Notes: generated from the sequence alone by a model not told the origin. A stretch of DNA of 64,000 bases from an uncultured Flaviramulus sp. (GCA_947487155.1 CANKVS010000014.1:1-64000), one strand, 5' to 3'. Counted from the first letter of the stretch, positions 43,965 through 53,427 are shown. Translations and numbers: made by a program.

Positions 43965-43994
43965 TTTGCTTATCTATTCGATTAGTAATATTTG
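43965..43994 (+). promoter_or_regulatory. Candidate promoter of the Ig-like lipoprotein gene
   Basis: TTTG (43965-43968), 18-nt spacer, AATATTTG (43987-43994): one mismatch from TANNTTTG and one base short of the usual 19-nt spacing. It lies 55 nt before the GTG start. Confidence 0.4.
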
Positions 43995-44049
43995 AATTTT
44001 ATGTAAGGTTCTATATAAAAACGTTACTAAAGTTCAAAAATATATAATC

Positions 44050-44739
44050 GTGAAACGTATCTCTTACTTTTTTTGTTTTAGTATTATTTTTTCTCTTAAT
44101 AGTTGTATAGGAGAAGATGTTATTGACGATTTTGTAGAACCTTCCATTAGAATTGGCAACCCTATTGGCGGACTTAAAATAAACGAAACACACAATTATG
44201 AAGCCATTTATTTTAATAATGTTGGTGTAGAATCTTCTACAACTGTTAATTGGTCTAGTTCTAATACCAATATTGTAAGCATTTCAAATGATGGTTTAGC
44301 TACTGCCATATCAGAAGGACAAGCTACAATAACGGCAACAGTTACTAATGAAAATACAACTATAACAGACACAGAATTAATTACTATTGTTGCAGCAGAT
44401 GAAGAACCTCCAGCTCCTGTTATTACTAATAAAGGTGGTACAATAAAAACAACCAGCAGCTACACTTTAAAAGGCGATTTTACTATAGAAGAAATTGGTA
44501 ATAACTTAAAACTATCTATTGCAAGTAACTACCAAGCGTCTTCTGCCTTACCAGGCTTGTATTTATATTTAACTAACAACCCCAATTCTGTAAATAACGC
44601 ATTAATAGTAGCAGAGGTAACTGTGTTTAGTGGTGAGCATGAATACGAAATCCCTAACACAAAAATTGGCGATTATAAATACTTGTTGTATTGGTGCAAA
44701 CCATTTAGTGTTAAAGTAGGAGAGGCCGAAATAAAATAA
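44050..44739 (+). CDS. Lipoprotein with bacterial Ig-like (BIG2) domain
   Basis: A 229-residue exported lipoprotein starting at GTG; the signal peptide ends FSLNSC, with the acylated Cys19. An Ig-like BIG2 domain covers about residues 40-118, ending in the typical SEGQATITATVT pattern. The C-terminal part (125-229) is a separate beta-rich domain of unknown type. It is 32 nt upstream of an outer-membrane-barrel gene, suggesting that the two work together at the cell surface. Function unknown. Confidence 0.8.
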   Translation: MKRISYFFCFSIIFSLNSCIGEDVIDDFVEPSIRIGNPIGGLKINETHNYEAIYFNNVGVESSTTVNWSSSNTNIVSISNDGLATAISEGQATITATVTNENTTITDTELITIVAADEEPPAPVITNKGGTIKTTSSYTLKGDFTIEEIGNNLKLSIASNYQASSALPGLYLYLTNNPNSVNNALIVAEVTVFSGEHEYEIPNTKIGDYKYLLYWCKPFSVKVGEAEIK

Positions 44740-44771
44740 TTATTGAAACACAACTATTAAAATTTTAACCT

Positions 44772-45635
44772 GTGAAAAAACAGACTTTATATATATTATT
44801 TTTTACCCTTATAGTATCTAATATGGCTTCGGCACAATGGACAAAAGAAAAAGGCGACGGGTATTACAAACTATCTGCTTGGTATCTAGAATCTAACCAA
44901 CATTACACTAATACAGGAGAAATAGATCCTAATGTTACCAGAGGTCAATTTACTATTAACTTTTATGGCGAATACGGTATTTCTGATGCTTTTAATATTA
45001 TTGGATACATCCCCTTTTTTTCAAGAACATACCAAAATGATGTTTTGTCAGGAACTACAGGTAATCTTTTAACCGAAGGCGAAGCATTAAATAGTATTGG
45101 CGATATAGAACTGGGGCTTAAATACGGTATTATTCAAAAAGATAATTGGGCACTTTCTGCAAGCTTAATTTTTGGCGTCCCCACAGGAAATGATTCAGGA
45201 GGTAGCGATGGTAGTTTTCAAACAGGCGATGGCGAATTTAACCAATACTTAAAAACAGCTATTGGGATTCCGTTTCACTTAGGAGATTCAAATTCTTATG
45301 CCAGTGCCTATTTTGGATATAATAATCGTACAAAAGGGTTTTCAGACGAATTGCGCTCTGGCTTAGAAATAGGCTTTCATACCATAAAAGATAAACTATG
45401 GCTAATAGGAAAACTAAGCACTATTCAATCTTTAAATAATGGAACATTAAACGCACAAACCTCACAAGGAAGTATTTTTGCAAACAATGTAGAGTTTACC
45501 AGTTTAGGTATTGAAGCCAATTATTATTTTACTAAAACCTTGGGACTGTCGCTAAACTATACTGGGGCATTAAGCGGTCGTATTATTTATGCTGCGCCAT
45601 CATATTCTGCTGGTGTTTTTTTAGATATTAAATAA
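44772..45635 (+). CDS. Outer-membrane beta-barrel protein
   Basis: A 287-residue protein starting at GTG with a cleavable signal peptide (ending MASAQ near residue 21). The mature sequence alternates polar and aromatic residues in strand-sized stretches (for example YGEYGISDAFNIIGYIPFF and SLNYTGALSG) and fits a 10-12 strand barrel. It resembles proteins grouped with the phenol/MetA-pathway transporter family. It is co-oriented with the Ig-like lipoprotein gene. Confidence 0.75.
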   Translation: MKKQTLYILFFTLIVSNMASAQWTKEKGDGYYKLSAWYLESNQHYTNTGEIDPNVTRGQFTINFYGEYGISDAFNIIGYIPFFSRTYQNDVLSGTTGNLLTEGEALNSIGDIELGLKYGIIQKDNWALSASLIFGVPTGNDSGGSDGSFQTGDGEFNQYLKTAIGIPFHLGDSNSYASAYFGYNNRTKGFSDELRSGLEIGFHTIKDKLWLIGKLSTIQSLNNGTLNAQTSQGSIFANNVEFTSLGIEANYYFTKTLGLSLNYTGALSGRIIYAAPSYSAGVFLDIK

Positions 45636-45731
45636 AGACAAGTAAATTGGTTTGTGACATCTAAAAAACCATTTATAGTATTAGGTTAAATGGATTTCGT
45701 AACTTTCAAGACCATTATTATTCTTGATTTT

Positions 45732-47027
45732 ATGTTTCGCATTAAAGCGTTCTCACTTTATAGTTTTTTAGTTTGCACACAATTTATAAATGCGCAATTA
45801 ATGTATAACACTCCAGAGTCTGTTGGATTAAATTCAAGTTATATCCAAACTCAAGTCGATTCAATAATGGCGCTTGGTATTACACAAAAGGCATTTCCTG
45901 GCGCACAACTATTAGTTGCAAAACAAGGCCATATAATTTTCCATCAAGCATACGGGTATCATACTTACGATAGCATTCAAAAAGTTAATTTAAACGATGT
46001 TTACGACTTAGCATCAGTTACCAAAATAACAGGGCTACTTCCAGCATTAATGAAGCTTTACGAAGAAGGTAGAATTAATTTAGATGCTCCTTTTAGTAAG
46101 TATTGGACAGATTGGAAACACCAAAAAGACAAAAAACATATCACATTAAGAGAACTCTTAGCTCATCAATCTGGAATAAAACCGTATATCATTTTTTTAA
46201 ATGAAGTTCTAAAAAATGGAAAATTAAAAAAACGGTTTGTACGTACTGAAAAAAGCAAGCGGTATTCACATCAATTTTATGAAAACCTATTCGTAAAAAC
46301 TAGATTTAAAAACAAAATATATCGCAAAATTAAACACGTTAAAGCTGATGGTAAAAAGGAATATATATATTCGGGTATTGCCTCATTAATTTACCCAAAA
46401 CTTATTGAAAACATTACTGGAGTACCTTATCAATCATACATTAAAGAAAACATCTACAAGCCTTTAGGTTGTACTACACTTAGTTACCTTCCGAAGCATA
46501 AAAATTTTAAAAACAATATTGTTCCAACAGAATTTGATACTATTGTTAGAAAAGGGCTCACTAAAAATTGGGTTCACGATGAAAACGCTGCGCTTTTGGG
46601 CGGTGTTTCTGGTAATGCGGGTATGTTTAGTTCTGCCATAGATTTGGCAAAATATATGCAAATGCTTCTTCAAAAAGGTACTTACGACGGACAGCAATAT
46701 TTTAAACCTTCAACCATAGAGTTATTTACCAAAATTCAATATCCAGACAATAATAATAGAAGAGGTTTGGGTTTTGATAAACCTCTTATAGGAAACGATA
46801 CGTTAAGCATTAAAAAATCGTACCCCGCACCTCAAGTTAGCGCTAAAAGTTTTGGGCATTCTGGGTTTACTGGTACTTTTGTTTGGGCAGACCCAGAAGA
46901 AGCGTTGGTTTTTATCTTTTTATCTAATCGTGTTTATCCAAGTAGAACGCATCGAAACATCTATAATTTAAATATTAGACCTGCATTGCAACAAGTGTTT
47001 TATATGGCTTCTAAAATCGATCCATGA
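45732..47027 (+). CDS. Secreted serine hydrolase, beta-lactamase/class C family
   Basis: The ATG at 45732 gives a good signal peptide (MFRIKAFSLYSFLVCTQFINAQ) and 431 residues; an ATG at 45690 would add 14 residues and spoil it. Seen: SVTK (nucleophile Ser and Lys) near residue 95 in DLASVTKITGLLPAL, a Y-S-G motif in EYIYSGIASLIYP near 215, and HSG in FGHSGFTGTF near 375. Family members are penicillin-binding peptidases, esterases or amidases in the periplasm. There is an unusual basic insert around residues 150-205. Confidence 0.85.
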   Translation: MFRIKAFSLYSFLVCTQFINAQLMYNTPESVGLNSSYIQTQVDSIMALGITQKAFPGAQLLVAKQGHIIFHQAYGYHTYDSIQKVNLNDVYDLASVTKITGLLPALMKLYEEGRINLDAPFSKYWTDWKHQKDKKHITLRELLAHQSGIKPYIIFLNEVLKNGKLKKRFVRTEKSKRYSHQFYENLFVKTRFKNKIYRKIKHVKADGKKEYIYSGIASLIYPKLIENITGVPYQSYIKENIYKPLGCTTLSYLPKHKNFKNNIVPTEFDTIVRKGLTKNWVHDENAALLGGVSGNAGMFSSAIDLAKYMQMLLQKGTYDGQQYFKPSTIELFTKIQYPDNNNRRGLGFDKPLIGNDTLSIKKSYPAPQVSAKSFGHSGFTGTFVWADPEEALVFIFLSNRVYPSRTHRNIYNLNIRPALQQVFYMASKIDP

Positions 47028-47066
47028 TTCGTAAATAATTAGTACTTTAGAATTTTAAAATATCAT

Positions 47067-48188
47067 ATGGGTTTACTTCTGTTTTTTGCGCTTATTTCAA
47101 TATTCTTTTCGTTTCTATGTTCTATTTTAGAGGCCGTTTTATTAAGTGTTACACCAACTTTTATAAATGTAAAAAAGCAAGAAGGTAAAGCCTACGCATC
47201 TACTTTAGAAGCTCTTAAAAAAGATGTAGATAGACCGCTAATTGCCATTTTAACACTTAATACAATAGCCCACACTGTTGGTGCCATTTTAGTGGGTGTA
47301 CAAGCAAAAGTAGCTTATGTAGAATTATATGGGTCGCAAGCAAGAATCATATATGGTATAGAGTTTACCGAAGATTTAATGGTTGGTGTAGTATCATCTA
47401 TCATGACAATTTTAATATTAGTCGCTTCAGAAATAATTCCAAAAACCATTGGGGCAACCTACTGGAAGTCTTTAGCGAATTTTACAACTAAAGCTTTAAA
47501 TATTTTAATTTTTCCTTTAAAATGGACTGGTTTGCTTTGGCTGCTTCAACTCACCACAAAACTCATTGGTGGTAAAGGGCATCATGGAAGTGTTTTAAGT
47601 CGAGAAGATTTTCATGTTATGACAGATATGGCACATAAAGAAGGTGTTTTTTTAGAAAGTGAAAGTAAGGTGATAAAAAATTTATTAACCTTTAAAGACA
47701 TTATGGCGAAAAGTATTATGACGCCACGAACAGTAATGAAAACTGAAAACGAAACGACAACCGTTGAAGATTTTTTTAATAAAAACCTAAACCTACGTTT
47801 TTCAAGAATTCCTGTTTACATTGATACCGAAGACAATATAAAAGGCTTGGTTTTAAAAGATGATGTTTTTAAAGAAATGGCTCTTGGCAATGGGCTTAAA
47901 AAACTATCAGAAATTAAACGAAATATTATTATTGTAAATAGAGATATTCCAATTCCAAAACTATTTGAACAACTTGTAGAAACTAGAAATCATATGGCTT
48001 TAGTGGTTGATGAATACGGTACCGTTAGCGGGTTAGTAACTATGGAAGATGTTATTGAAACACTACTAGGTTTAGAGATTATGGACGAAAGTGATAACGT
48101 ATCCGATTTGCAAGTACAAGCTAGAAAAAATTGGGAAACACGTGCTAAAAAGCTAGGTATTTTAAATAACAAAAATGCCGAAGATTAA
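47067..48188 (+). CDS. CNNM/CorC-type transporter-associated protein (DUF21 and CBS domains)
   Basis: A 373-residue inner-membrane protein. Residues 1-170 are a DUF21/CNNM domain with four hydrophobic segments (including LLLFFALISIFFSFLCSILEAVLLSV); residues 200-330 contain two CBS domains (DIMAKSIMTPRTVMKTENETT and NHMALVVDEYGTVSGLVTMEDVIETLLG). Such proteins take part in magnesium or other metal-ion efflux. It lacks the C-terminal CorC_HlyC domain seen in longer members. Its stop overlaps the start of the repair gene by one base. Confidence 0.9.
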   Translation: MGLLLFFALISIFFSFLCSILEAVLLSVTPTFINVKKQEGKAYASTLEALKKDVDRPLIAILTLNTIAHTVGAILVGVQAKVAYVELYGSQARIIYGIEFTEDLMVGVVSSIMTILILVASEIIPKTIGATYWKSLANFTTKALNILIFPLKWTGLLWLLQLTTKLIGGKGHHGSVLSREDFHVMTDMAHKEGVFLESESKVIKNLLTFKDIMAKSIMTPRTVMKTENETTTVEDFFNKNLNLRFSRIPVYIDTEDNIKGLVLKDDVFKEMALGNGLKKLSEIKRNIIIVNRDIPIPKLFEQLVETRNHMALVVDEYGTVSGLVTMEDVIETLLGLEIMDESDNVSDLQVQARKNWETRAKKLGILNNKNAED

Positions 48189-48661
48189 TGGAAAGTTGCA
48201 TTATCAAATCACCTTTAGGTTTTACTAGAATTGTTGGTGATGCCTACGGAATTGCTTCGGTAACTGTTTTAAATTCTGAAGAAAAAATTACAGATATTAT
48301 TCCAGTTGAATTAGAAGATTGTGTGATTCAACTTAACGAATATTTTGAAGGGAATAGAAAACAGTTCAATCTTAAATTAAATCCGCAAGGCACCGCTTTT
48401 CAAAAGAAAGTATGGCATGCACTTAAGGAAATTCCACACGGAAAAACACTTTCTTATTTAGAATTATCTAAACAACTTGGCGATGTTAAAGCCATTAGAG
48501 CTGTTGCCAATGCCAATGGTAAAAATCCGCTTTGGATAGTTGTGCCATGTCATCGTGTTATTGGTAGCGATGGTAGTTTAACGGGCTACGCTGGAGGCTT
48601 ACACCGTAAACAGTGGCTGTTAGAACACGAAAGTCCTTATAAACAACAATCGTTGTTTTAA
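48188..48661 (+). CDS. ogt: Methylated-DNA--protein-cysteine methyltransferase
   Basis: A 157-residue DNA repair protein that removes O6-alkyl groups from guanine by transfer to its own Cys121 in IVVPCHRVIGSDGSLTGYAGG. The preceding helix-turn-helix region GTAFQKKVWHALKEIPHGKTLSYLELSKQLG is also conserved. It starts at the last base of the CNNM gene, so the two are translationally coupled. No adaptive-response regulator is fused. Confidence 0.95.
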   Translation: MESCIIKSPLGFTRIVGDAYGIASVTVLNSEEKITDIIPVELEDCVIQLNEYFEGNRKQFNLKLNPQGTAFQKKVWHALKEIPHGKTLSYLELSKQLGDVKAIRAVANANGKNPLWIVVPCHRVIGSDGSLTGYAGGLHRKQWLLEHESPYKQQSLF

Positions 48662-48721
48662 TTTTTTAGCTAAAAATCTTATAAAAATTTTCTTATATTT
48701 ATTTCAACTAAATTTATCTAA

Positions 48722-49867
48722 ATGAAATTTTTAAAAAGATGCCTTAAGTGGATTGTTATTGTCATTAGTTCAATAATCTTTTTATTATACCTTTTTGATT
48801 ATGATTATATTTTAAGAGGTGTTCGTATCGTTTATTTTACTGGACATAATACTCCCTTTATTGATGATTACCCTTATTTTGATAATGATGTTATAGAAAG
48901 AAGTAACAACCCTAATCCTTGGCCAATTCATAAAGATTACAATTCAGTAAAAGAAACTAAAAAACTCTTAGCTGTAAATAAAGATTGGGGAACTATAGCT
49001 TATGTAATTATAAAAAATGATAGTGTTTGGTTTGAAAATTATTATGATGGGTTTAATGAAAACTCCAAAACCAATTCGTTTTCCATGGCAAAAAGTATAA
49101 CAACCGCCTTACTAGGAAAAGCGATTATGGATGGTTATATTAAAAATTTAGATCAACCCATTAGTGACTTTTATCCAGAATACAATTATGCAAAAACAAC
49201 CGTTGGAGATTTAGCGTCTATGGCTTCTGGATTAGATTGGGTAGAGCATTATACTAGTCCTTTTTCTATTACGGCGCGAGCCAATTATGATGACGATTTA
49301 GCTGAAACTATTTTAAATCAAAAAATAATTAAAACTCCAGGAGTGGAATTTGAATATTTAAGTGGTAGTACAGCTTTATTAGGAATGGTAATTCAAAAAG
49401 CCACAAATAAACCTTTAGCAAAATACCTTTCAGAAAGTTTCTGGAAACCTTTAGGTGCTACACATGATGCTTTATGGCAATTAGATGATGATGAACATAG
49501 GTTAGCTAAAGCTTTTACATCTATTTCAAGCAATGCCAAAGATTTTGCACGCTTTGGAAAACTGTATAAAAACCATGGAAAATGGGATGGCAAACAAATT
49601 TTAGATTCTGCTTTTGTAGCAAAATCTATAACACCTCGTTTTCTTGAAAGCCCACAGTATGGTTATGGTTGGTGGTTACATAAACAAGATAATAAAGAGT
49701 TTTTTAGAATGCAGGGACATTTGGGACAATACGTTATTGTACAACCTAATGATAATGTTATTATTGTGAGATTGGGTCATCAAAAATCACCTAACTTAGG
49801 AGCTGGTGAATACACCCAAGATTTAAATATTTATATAGAAGAAGCTTATAAGATGCTAAACCAATGA
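48722..49867 (+). CDS. Membrane-anchored serine hydrolase, beta-lactamase family
   Basis: A 381-residue periplasmic enzyme with an N-terminal anchor (about 10-28, WIVIVISSIIFLLYLF). Seen: SMAK in NSFSMAKSITTALLGKAI (about residue 121), YLSGS in FEYLSGSTALLGMVI and HLG in MQGHLGQYVIV. These are the three motifs of class-C beta-lactamase-fold hydrolases such as 6-aminohexanoate dimer hydrolases. Substrate unknown. The 3' end overlaps the exonuclease gene by 4 nt. Confidence 0.88.
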   Translation: MKFLKRCLKWIVIVISSIIFLLYLFDYDYILRGVRIVYFTGHNTPFIDDYPYFDNDVIERSNNPNPWPIHKDYNSVKETKKLLAVNKDWGTIAYVIIKNDSVWFENYYDGFNENSKTNSFSMAKSITTALLGKAIMDGYIKNLDQPISDFYPEYNYAKTTVGDLASMASGLDWVEHYTSPFSITARANYDDDLAETILNQKIIKTPGVEFEYLSGSTALLGMVIQKATNKPLAKYLSESFWKPLGATHDALWQLDDDEHRLAKAFTSISSNAKDFARFGKLYKNHGKWDGKQILDSAFVAKSITPRFLESPQYGYGWWLHKQDNKEFFRMQGHLGQYVIVQPNDNVIIVRLGHQKSPNLGAGEYTQDLNIYIEEAYKMLNQ

Positions 49868-50577
49868 TATCAAAACTCCATTTAGAAAACATATTATTTC
49901 TGGACATAGAAACTGTTCCAGAAACACAATATTTTTCTGAGTTGAATGACACCAAACAAACACTTTGGGAAAGCAAATCGCAATACCAACGAAAAGACGA
50001 TTTTACTGCCGAAGAATTTTATGACCGCGCTGGAATTTGGGCAGAATTTGGTAAAATAATTTGTATTTCGGTTGGATATTTCACCTTTCAAGGCGACTCC
50101 AGAATGTTTCGGGTAACATCGTTTTATGGTGATGAAATTAAAATTTTAAAAGATTTTAAAAACCTTTTAATCTCACACTTTAGTCAAACAAAACACTTAC
50201 TGTGCGCTCATAATGGTAAGGAATTTGATTTCCCCTACATTGCCCGTAGAATGATAATTAATAATATTGAATTGCCATACAAACTCAACCTATTTGGGAA
50301 AAAACCATGGGAGGTTCCACATTTAGACACCTTAGAATTATGGAAATTTGGGGATTATAAAACCTATACGTCTTTAAAATTACTAACCAATGTTTTAGGT
50401 ATTCCTTCTCCAAAAGATGATATTGATGGGAGTGAAGTTTATCGCGTGTATTACGAAGGCAATGAAATAGATCGCATTATTGTTTATTGTGAAAAAGACA
50501 CCATTGCTGTGGCTCAAATATTTTTAAGATTACGTGGCGATGCCCTTTTAACTAATGATGAAATTATACATATATAA
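49864..50577 (+). CDS. Predicted 3'-5' exonuclease (PolB-type, COG3298)
   Basis: A 237-residue DEDD-type exonuclease domain protein. Seen: LENILFLDIETVPE (first Asp and Glu, about 12-19), LLCAHNGKEFDFPYIARRM (second Asp near 120) and IVYCEKDTIAVAQIFLRLR (last Asp). It resembles the exonuclease part of B-family DNA polymerases. It may serve in DNA repair next to ogt. It overlaps the serine hydrolase gene and is directly followed by the ABC gene. Confidence 0.9.
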   Translation: MISKLHLENILFLDIETVPETQYFSELNDTKQTLWESKSQYQRKDDFTAEEFYDRAGIWAEFGKIICISVGYFTFQGDSRMFRVTSFYGDEIKILKDFKNLLISHFSQTKHLLCAHNGKEFDFPYIARRMIINNIELPYKLNLFGKKPWEVPHLDTLELWKFGDYKTYTSLKLLTNVLGIPSPKDDIDGSEVYRVYYEGNEIDRIIVYCEKDTIAVAQIFLRLRGDALLTNDEIIHI

Positions 50578-52257
50578 ATGCAACAACATCCTATTTTAAA
50601 TATTAAAAACCTTTCCATTTCATTTGGTAACAATCAAGTTATACACAACATATCTTACAGCCTCAATAAAAACGAAATTTTAGGCATTGTTGGAGAATCT
50701 GGGTCTGGTAAATCGGTTTCATCATTAGCTATTTTAGGGCTACTTCCTAAAAACATTTCAAAAATAAATTCAGGCAGTATAGTTTTTAATAATGAAGATT
50801 TAACGACACTATCGTCAAAAGCATTTCAAAATATTCGTGGTAAAAAAATTGCTATGATTTTTCAAGAACCTATGAGTTCTTTAAATCCATCTATGATTTG
50901 CGGAAAGCAGGTGCAAGAAATTTTATTACAGCACACAGCACTTTCAAAAGAAAAAGCAAAGGAGGGAACTATTTCGCTTTTCAATCAAGTAAAACTTCCA
51001 GATGCTAATCGTGTTTATAATGCATATCCTCATGAAATTTCTGGAGGACAAAAACAACGTGTTATGATTGCCATGGCAATTGCATGTAAACCTGATATTT
51101 TAATTGCCGACGAACCCACAACAGCGTTAGATGTTACAGTTCAAAAAGACATTATTAGTTTACTTAAAGAGTTACAAATTGAAACTAAAATGAGTGTTAT
51201 TTTTATAACACACGATTTGGCTTTAATTTCTGAAATAGCTAATAAAGTGCTTGTGATGTACCAAGGCAAAATTGTTGAACAAGGTCATGTAAACACCATA
51301 TTTAAAACCCCCCAACATAATTATACTAAGGCACTAATAAGCGCTCGCCCTACTTTAAATTCTAGACTGAAAGTTTTACCAACAATACAAGATTATTTAA
51401 ATAACACCACTTCTACAGAAATTATTTCACCTACAGAACGTAAAGCGAAACATAAAACATTGTATGCGCAAAAGCCTTTATTAGAAATTATAAATGTTGA
51501 AAAGGAGTATCTTTCAAAATCGGGATGGTTTAATAAACAACAATCTTTTAAAGCTGTAAACAATGTGAGTTTTAAACTCTATAAAGGTGAAACTTTAGGT
51601 TTGGTTGGAGAATCTGGCTGCGGAAAATCGACACTAGGAAATGCTATTCTTCAGCTCGATAAAGCTACCAAGGGGCAAATTTTATATAATGGTATCGATA
51701 TTACAAAACTGCCAGATTCTGAAATAAAAAAATTGCGAAAAGACATTCAAATTATTTTTCAAGACCCTTATTCATCTTTAAACCCTAGAATTCCTATTGG
51801 TGAAGCTATTATGGAACCTATGCGAGTTCATAATCTTTATCATTCAGATAACGAAAGAAAAGAAAAGGCAATAGATATTTTAAATCGTGTAGGGTTATCT
51901 GAAGATTATTTTAACAGGTATCCTCATGAGTTTTCTGGCGGACAAAGGCAGCGTATTGGTATTGCAAGAACTATTGCCCTAAAGCCTAAATTAATTGTTT
52001 GCGACGAATCGGTATCTGCTTTAGATATTTCTGTTCAGGCTCAAGTGTTAAATTTACTAAATGAACTTAAAGATACGTTTGGCTTTACTTATATATTTAT
52101 TTCCCACGATTTAGCGGTGGTAAAATACATGTCTGACCAATTATTAGTTATGAATAAAGGTAAAATAGAAGAATTAGACGATGCCGATGTAATTTACAAC
52201 ACGCCTAAAAAAGAGTATACCAAAAAGTTAATTGATGCTATTCCAAAAGGATTATAG
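50578..52257 (+). CDS. Double ABC ATPase of a peptide/nickel-type importer (DppD-DppF-like)
   Basis: A 559-residue protein with two nucleotide-binding halves. First: Walker A GESGSGKSV (about 37-45), signature SGGQKQRVMIA, Walker B ILIADEPTTALD. Second: GESGCGKST (about 342-350), SGGQRQRIGIA, LIVCDESVSALD. The C-terminal ends of each half have oligopeptide-transporter-type sequences (HNYTKALISARP; KEYTKKLIDAIP). No permease or binding protein gene is nearby, so it works with subunits encoded elsewhere. Confidence 0.92.
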   Translation: MQQHPILNIKNLSISFGNNQVIHNISYSLNKNEILGIVGESGSGKSVSSLAILGLLPKNISKINSGSIVFNNEDLTTLSSKAFQNIRGKKIAMIFQEPMSSLNPSMICGKQVQEILLQHTALSKEKAKEGTISLFNQVKLPDANRVYNAYPHEISGGQKQRVMIAMAIACKPDILIADEPTTALDVTVQKDIISLLKELQIETKMSVIFITHDLALISEIANKVLVMYQGKIVEQGHVNTIFKTPQHNYTKALISARPTLNSRLKVLPTIQDYLNNTTSTEIISPTERKAKHKTLYAQKPLLEIINVEKEYLSKSGWFNKQQSFKAVNNVSFKLYKGETLGLVGESGCGKSTLGNAILQLDKATKGQILYNGIDITKLPDSEIKKLRKDIQIIFQDPYSSLNPRIPIGEAIMEPMRVHNLYHSDNERKEKAIDILNRVGLSEDYFNRYPHEFSGGQRQRIGIARTIALKPKLIVCDESVSALDISVQAQVLNLLNELKDTFGFTYIFISHDLAVVKYMSDQLLVMNKGKIEELDDADVIYNTPKKEYTKKLIDAIPKGL

Positions 52258-52401
52258 CATAAATATTTTTTTAGTTAAGTAAAACAAACTCTTTACAAAT
52301 CGTACATGCTCTTGAAGCCTTTCTTTGTATCTGCTTTCTGTAAATGTTGGTTGTGGTGGACTTGTTTCCACTGTAGGTAATTCAGGTAGATTTGGTTCCA
52401 T
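52252..52401 (-). CDS. Possible small protein, 49 residues
   Basis: In a 430-nt gap between the ABC gene and scoB, the minus strand encodes MEPNLPELPTVETSPPQPTF followed by TESRYKERLQEHVRFVKSLF and YLTKKIFML. The N-terminal third is proline-rich and acidic; the rest could form an amphipathic helix with hydrophobic faces and basic residues. It overlaps the end of the convergent ABC gene by 6 nt. I do not recognise it. The codon use looks normal for the window. Whether it is translated is uncertain. Confidence 0.4.
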   Translation of the reverse strand: MEPNLPELPTVETSPPQPTFTESRYKERLQEHVRFVKSLFYLTKKIFML

Positions 52402-52660
52402 ACTTTGTAGGTTAAGTTTATGGTAGATTTGGGGGAAATCTATAATTTGGTTTGGTTTATTTGGGGACTGTAAATATGAAACTTATTTTTAATTAATCAG
52501 ATTAAAAACATATTAAATCGACAAAATGCATTTAATTTTAACATTTAATATGTATTTAATCGATTTTGTGTTTTACAAAGTTATTCTCTTTTTAAGATTA
52601 TAAGTTGAAAAGAAGAACGTTTGAATTGGGAAAATAACCTGCTGTTATATTTCAACTATT
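52402..52660. other. Gene-poor stretch with AT-rich inverted repeats
   Basis: No reading frame of note. ACATATTAAAT (52508-52518) and ATTTAATATGT (52543-52553) are inverted; ATCGACAAAATGC and ATCGATTTTGTG nearby form a further partial match. This could hold the regulatory region of the small minus-strand gene. Confidence 0.35.
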
Positions 52661-52690
52661 TAATACCATTTCAGATGAGAAATGGTATTA
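52661..52690 (-). terminator. Hairpin at the end of scoB
   Basis: TAATACCATTTC (52661-52672) and GAAATGGTATTA (52679-52690) form a 12-bp perfect stem with a 6-nt loop. It overlaps the scoB stop codon. The T-run is poor (AAATAG on the minus strand), so termination may be partial. Confidence 0.55.
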
Positions 52691-53341
52691 AATGCTCATT
52701 TCTGGAATATTTCCTTCAACAATTAAAACACCCGCTGTAGCATTTTTTATAGTTTCTACAGAAACACCTGGTGCACGTTCTAAAAGTTTAAACCCTGCTT
52801 TGGTAACTTCTAGTACTGCAAGGTTTGTAACAATTTTTTTAACGCAACCTACACCTGTTAAAGGCAATGAGCACTTTTTAAGAAGTTTAGACTCACCGCG
52901 TTTGTTTGTATGCATCATTGCAACAATAATATTTTCGGCACTAGCAACTAAGTCCATAGCACCTCCCATGCCTTTTACCATACGTCCTGGAATTTTCCAA
53001 TTGGCAATATCGCCGTTTTCAGCTACTTCCATGGCTCCTAAAATGGTAAGGTCTACATGCTGGCCACGAATCATAGAAAAACTCATTGCAGAATCAAAAA
53101 AACTTGCTCCTGGCAATGTTGTTATGGTTTGTTTACCTGCATTAATAATATCGGCATCTTCTTCGCCTTCAAAAGGAAATGGTCCCATTCCTAAAACGCC
53201 ATTTTCACTTTGAAATTCAACTTCAATATCATTTCTAACATAATTTGCTACTAAAGTTGGTATGCCAATTCCTAGGTTTACATAGTAACCATTCTGTACT
53301 TCTTTGGCAATTCGTTTTGCTATACCTGTTTTATCTAACAT
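52688..53341 (-). CDS. scoB: 3-oxoacid CoA-transferase subunit B
   Basis: The beta subunit of a succinyl-CoA:3-ketoacid CoA-transferase, about 217 residues. Starting at ATG 53341 gives MLDKTGIAKRIAKEVQNGYYVNLGIGIPTLVANYV, the usual N-terminus; an upstream ATG at 53356 lies within a palindromic repeat and would add five residues. The catalytic glutamate is in FQSENGVLGMGPFP near residue 45. With scoA upstream on the same strand it moves CoA between succinyl-CoA and acetoacetate or a related ketoacid. Confidence 0.93.
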   Translation of the reverse strand: MLDKTGIAKRIAKEVQNGYYVNLGIGIPTLVANYVRNDIEVEFQSENGVLGMGPFPFEGEEDADIINAGKQTITTLPGASFFDSAMSFSMIRGQHVDLTILGAMEVAENGDIANWKIPGRMVKGMGGAMDLVASAENIIVAMMHTNKRGESKLLKKCSLPLTGVGCVKKIVTNLAVLEVTKAGFKLLERAPGVSVETIKNATAGVLIVEGNIPEMSI

Positions 53342-53354
53342 AGTAGTTTTTGTC

Positions 53355-53374
53355 ATTCCTGCGAAGGCAGGAAT
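53355..53374. repeat. Short palindrome ATTCCTGC/GCAGGAAT at the scoB start
   Basis: ATTCCTGC (53355-53362), loop GAAG, GCAGGAAT (53367-53374). The possible upstream ATG of scoB (53354-53356) overlaps its edge. Confidence 0.8.
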
Positions 53375-53407
53375 CTTTTTAATTGAAACTTAATATTTTA
53401 AAAGTGG

Positions 53408-53427
53408 ATTCCTGTCTTCGCAGGAAT
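53408..53427. repeat. Short palindrome ATTCCTGT/GCAGGAAT between scoB and scoA
   Basis: ATTCCTGT (53408-53415), loop CTTC, GCAGGAAT (53420-53427) followed by GAC. With the copy at 53355-53374 it forms an inverted pair 33 nt apart (outer ends GTC and GAC). Confidence 0.8.

Noticed and set aside
45690-45731. Serine hydrolase start at ATG 45690
   Set aside because: Starting at 45732 gives a standard signal peptide; the upstream 14 residues would disrupt it.
52692-53213. 173-codon plus-strand frame opposite scoB
   Set aside because: It is an antisense shadow of a well-recognised CoA-transferase gene with no recognisable protein features.
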